Shown: positions 5,725 through 7,875 of the stretch, piece after piece
Numbering within the stretch: the stretch's first letter is position 1
Layout of the letters: every line of letters begins with the position of its first letter
The notes under the pieces: model-generated
The model's input: the letters and a program-made list of their open reading frames with translations, nothing else
Databases searched by the model: none
What the model was told of the DNA's origin: nothing
Source: Bacteroides sp.
GTDB lineage: Bacteria > Bacteroidota > Bacteroidia > Bacteroidales > Bacteroidaceae
Length of the DNA: 7,875 bases
Assembly (NCBI GenBank): GCA_030151845.1
Contig: JASLCM010000150.1
Location: 1 to 7,875, forward strand
Reading direction: 5' to 3'
Translations under genes and position numbers: made by a program

Positions 5725-7541
5725 AAAACATCCTTTTTAGCTAAATCAATATCTTTAGAGTCAACCAGTGAACCACCATATCTATTTATTACCTGTTCTG
5801 GAATCTCTATTTTAATATTTGCCTTCGCGAACTTGTCTCTAATGTTTTGCAACAACTGAGAGGTTATTGTGGCCTGCTTGTCGGCATCTTCCGTATAAAC
5901 GTTAATTTGATAGACTGGATGTGCAGTTGTTAAAGCAGTTTCTAACACAAAAGGAGCAGGCTCCTTTAAGGTGAAATCGGTTTCTAAAGCTGCCTCAATT
6001 AATAGTTGATGCACCTTGCGCCAGGGTACCTCATAATCAATACATACCTCCTTATGAATAATTAAGCCATACTTACGTGCCGATGCACTGTAATTTATAG
6101 TGTGTGAAGACATCATAAAAGAGTTAGGTATAGTAATTACTTCGTTCTTTGCTGTCTTAATACGAGTAACAAAAGCACTTTTTTCAATAACATTCCCTAT
6201 AGTATCATCCAGCTGTATCCGATCACCTATTTTAAAAGGCCTCATATAGGTCATCACCATACCTGCCATAATGTTTCCTATGACCGTAGTTGAACCCAGA
6301 GAAATAATTAGTCCAATAAAAACAGATATACCCTGAAAGACTCCACCACCAGGAAGATAAGGGTAAATCAAAGCAATCATAAAGGCATAAAGTAGGAAGC
6401 GAATAATATAGAAAGTAGGTAATGCCCAATCGGGATAGAAACCAGTAATCACTAACTTCTCAGATTCAATCTCTTTGGCTAAATAACGCACCAATCTCAA
6501 TAAGTAGCGTACAACAAAGAAAATAATAAGTATGGTAAAGAGATTAGGAATATAATCAATTAACGATTTCAATATTCCTTTAAAAGGATTCCATGCATAG
6601 GAGAGAAGCTTATAAGCAATGTCTTCAGTTTGAGGGAAAATAGCAAATAATAGAGGAATAGTAATAATGAGCTGTAGAATCATCAGTAAATACCTAAACC
6701 CATTAGCTACCATGATTAAAATATTAACCTGTCTTTGCGTATCAAATAACTCATAATCTTGTATAGAGATAGATTTTAAACGAGTGTGCTTTAATCTACG
6801 TATACGTACCTTTAATCTTTTGTACAGTAATGTAGTTAGCTTAAACAGGAAAAACTGTCCAATGAGTACTATGATGAAATAAAATACTCGTTTAACCACT
6901 TGCCAAATGCCAAATTCCTCTTGCAGAATTTTTAATTTCTCAATAACAACTTTTCGTACATTTTCTGCAAATTCTGTCCTAGAAGTTCCAGCCCAAAGAG
7001 CATCTTGATCCGTAAAAGATAAAATAACTTTATCCTTATACATTATATCACTAACAATATCACTGTGCTCAATAAAAAGTGAGTCTGGCTTTAAAGTTAG
7101 CATCTTTCCTAATTTAAGGATAGATTCCTCATTCATTTCCGCCCTCTGTTGGGGAGTATGTCCACCTCGATTTATATAGAGCTTATAAAGAGTATCATTT
7201 TTCACAACAATAGGAAAACCAGGAGTTACAGAACGAAGAGAGTCAATCCTTCTCTTTTGTTCCGCCTTTTTTAGAGAGTCGGCACTAAAAGTTTCAAAGC
7301 GAAGCTGCTCCAACTCCATTTGCAACTCAAGCTCCTTTTGTCTTGAGTTTTCTAACTCAATCGATAATTCATTGATTTTAATATCCTTAATTTGCTGATG
7401 CGAAAGAGTATCTACCTCAGTAGTATCGCTCTTTGTGATGAGCTCCTGAAAGTCTTGTAGCTTCTGCTTGATTTGAGCAGAAGAGGGTAAGGTAACCCCT
7501 AATAAAAAGCAAAGTATTAAAAGTGATTTTTTAGTATGCAT
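5718..7541 (-). CDS. MscS-family mechanosensitive ion channel with long periplasmic N-terminus
   Basis: A 607-residue inner-membrane channel, about twice the length of E. coli MscS, that should open under membrane tension to release solutes during osmotic downshock. I start it at the ATG at 7541: MHTKKSLLILCFLLGVTLPS then SAQ makes a clean signal peptide, whereas the longer frame begins with TTG at 7586 and would bury it. After cleavage near residue 22 comes a periplasmic part with a charged coiled coil (about 43-100) and a small domain up to 210. Membrane helices follow at about 213-238, 281-301, 330-350 and 373-395. The pore helix is about 402-432, with GLIISLGSTTVIGNIMAGMV. The MscS beta-domain signature is RPFKIGDRIQLDDTIGNV (434-451) and ITIPNS (469-474), and a cytoplasmic alpha/beta vestibule runs to about 585. 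A weak promoter lies upstream and a hairpin overlaps the stop. Confidence 0.93.
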   Translation of the reverse strand: MHTKKSLLILCFLLGVTLPSSAQIKQKLQDFQELITKSDTTEVDTLSHQQIKDIKINELSIELENSRQKELELQMELEQLRFETFSADSLKKAEQKRRIDSLRSVTPGFPIVVKNDTLYKLYINRGGHTPQQRAEMNEESILKLGKMLTLKPDSLFIEHSDIVSDIMYKDKVILSFTDQDALWAGTSRTEFAENVRKVVIEKLKILQEEFGIWQVVKRVFYFIIVLIGQFFLFKLTTLLYKRLKVRIRRLKHTRLKSISIQDYELFDTQRQVNILIMVANGFRYLLMILQLIITIPLLFAIFPQTEDIAYKLLSYAWNPFKGILKSLIDYIPNLFTILIIFFVVRYLLRLVRYLAKEIESEKLVITGFYPDWALPTFYIIRFLLYAFMIALIYPYLPGGGVFQGISVFIGLIISLGSTTVIGNIMAGMVMTYMRPFKIGDRIQLDDTIGNVIEKSAFVTRIKTAKNEVITIPNSFMMSSHTINYSASARKYGLIIHKEVCIDYEVPWRKVHQLLIEAALETDFTLKEPAPFVLETALTTAHPVYQINVYTEDADKQATITSQLLQNIRDKFAKANIKIEIPEQVINRYGGSLVDSKDIDLAKKDVFQ

Positions 7542-7581
7542 ATTTACAAGAAAAGTCGTTAAACTTAAAATTAAATTTGCA

Positions 7582-7612
7582 TGCAAGATATTGAAAAAAA
7601 TGATGATTAGAA
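7582..7612 (-). promoter_or_regulatory. Weak candidate promoter of the MscS-type gene
   Basis: On the minus strand TATCTTGC (7589 to 7582) resembles the -7 box TAnnTTTG but departs from it at the last two positions. At a spacing of 19 the -33 position reads TTCT, a poor match. The start would be near 7576, inside the TTG-initiated extension, which agrees with translation starting at the ATG at 7541. The evidence is thin. Confidence 0.28.
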
Positions 7613-7704
7613 CTTAATACGAATAACTATTGTTGCATTTGGAGCCTTACCCGCTTATTGAGAGCTAGATTTCCCTGTATAGGTAGTTAAAAGAGGAATG
7701 AACA

Positions 7705-7848
7705 CTATTTGCCAGCTTGCTTCTTATTTGTTGCCGAAGGAGAACTTTTTGCCCCGGTCTTTCGAACCTTATATCTCTTGGCTTTTTCCCAAGCCGCTTT
7801 TCGAGCCTCATAATCTGCACGCTGTTTCTCTAAATAATTATCTGCCAT
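7705..7848 (-). CDS. Small basic 47-residue protein
   Basis: A short complete reading frame starts with ATG at 7848 and ends with TAG. The translation begins MADNYLEKQRADYEARKAAW and continues as a lysine- and arginine-rich helix before a low-complexity tail (TGAKSSPSATNKKQAGK). I count 14 Lys/Arg against 5 Asp/Glu. AAAAAAGG lies four bases before the ATG, a better ribosome-binding site than most genes here have. The first 25 residues look like one amphipathic helix and there is no signal peptide or membrane segment. The opening resembles short proteins I associate with Bacteroidales genomes, but I cannot verify that or assign a function; a nucleic-acid- or ribosome-associated role would fit the charge. 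Upstream, a possible stop of another gene (TAA at 7864-7866) suggests it may be the last gene of a minus-strand operon. The 163 bases between it and the MscS-type gene hold nothing I can identify beyond the weak promoter. Confidence 0.62.
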   Translation of the reverse strand: MADNYLEKQRADYEARKAAWEKAKRYKVRKTGAKSSPSATNKKQAGK

Positions 7849-7875
7849 TAGCCTTTTTTGATTTATGTTTTTACT

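Noticed and set aside
6232..6429. Minus-strand frame of 65 codons inside the MscS-type gene
   Set aside because: It is an out-of-frame reading of the membrane segment; the aromatic-rich translation is what such a shift produces.
7542..7586. N-terminal extension of the MscS-type protein from TTG at 7586
   Set aside because: It would add 15 residues in front of a clean signal peptide, has no ribosome-binding site and overlaps the predicted promoter.

Overview
The window looks like chromosomal DNA of a Bacteroidota bacterium, most likely of the order Bacteroidales. It is AT-rich and most genes lack a strong Shine-Dalgarno. Several genes are preceded by Bacteroidetes-type promoters (about TTTG, 19-21 bases, TAnnTTTG), here repeatedly TTTA-N19/21-TATCTTTG/A. 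The protein set also fits: a GH123-type lipoprotein, a large MscS-type channel with a periplasmic coiled coil, a DUF486 protein and a YgbA-family protein. I cannot name the genus.

Layout. (1) 2-993, plus strand: a compact operon with the 3' end of L-serine ammonia-lyase, a cysteine-rich YgbA-family protein (nitrosative-stress link) and a YjaB-like GNAT acetyltransferase, with gaps of 3 and 8 bases and a weak terminator. (2) 1084-3301, plus strand: a predicted promoter, a roughly 150-base untranslated leader with two clear hairpins, an unrecognised 197-residue protein and the Mg2+ transporter mgtE, closed by a perfect 32-base palindromic terminator. (3) 3331-3760, plus strand: a promoter overlapping that terminator and a four-helix DUF486/DMT-type membrane protein, ending in a terminator that appears to work in both directions. 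(4) 7848-3799, minus strand: a 47-residue basic small protein, an MscS-family channel with an extended periplasmic N-terminus, then a GH123/DUF4091 lipoprotein with its own candidate promoter.

Most of this is ordinary housekeeping content: serine catabolism, Mg2+ uptake, osmotic protection and one glycan-active lipoprotein. I see no CRISPR array, insertion sequence, phage gene, tRNA or recognisable defence system. The part least explained by known families is 1084-1859. There a structured leader, one of whose hairpins runs into the start codon, precedes an orphan protein that may be co-transcribed with mgtE. A second notable point is the coupling of an Fe-S serine dehydratase, whose C-terminus is unusually rich in cysteine, to a YgbA-family protein.
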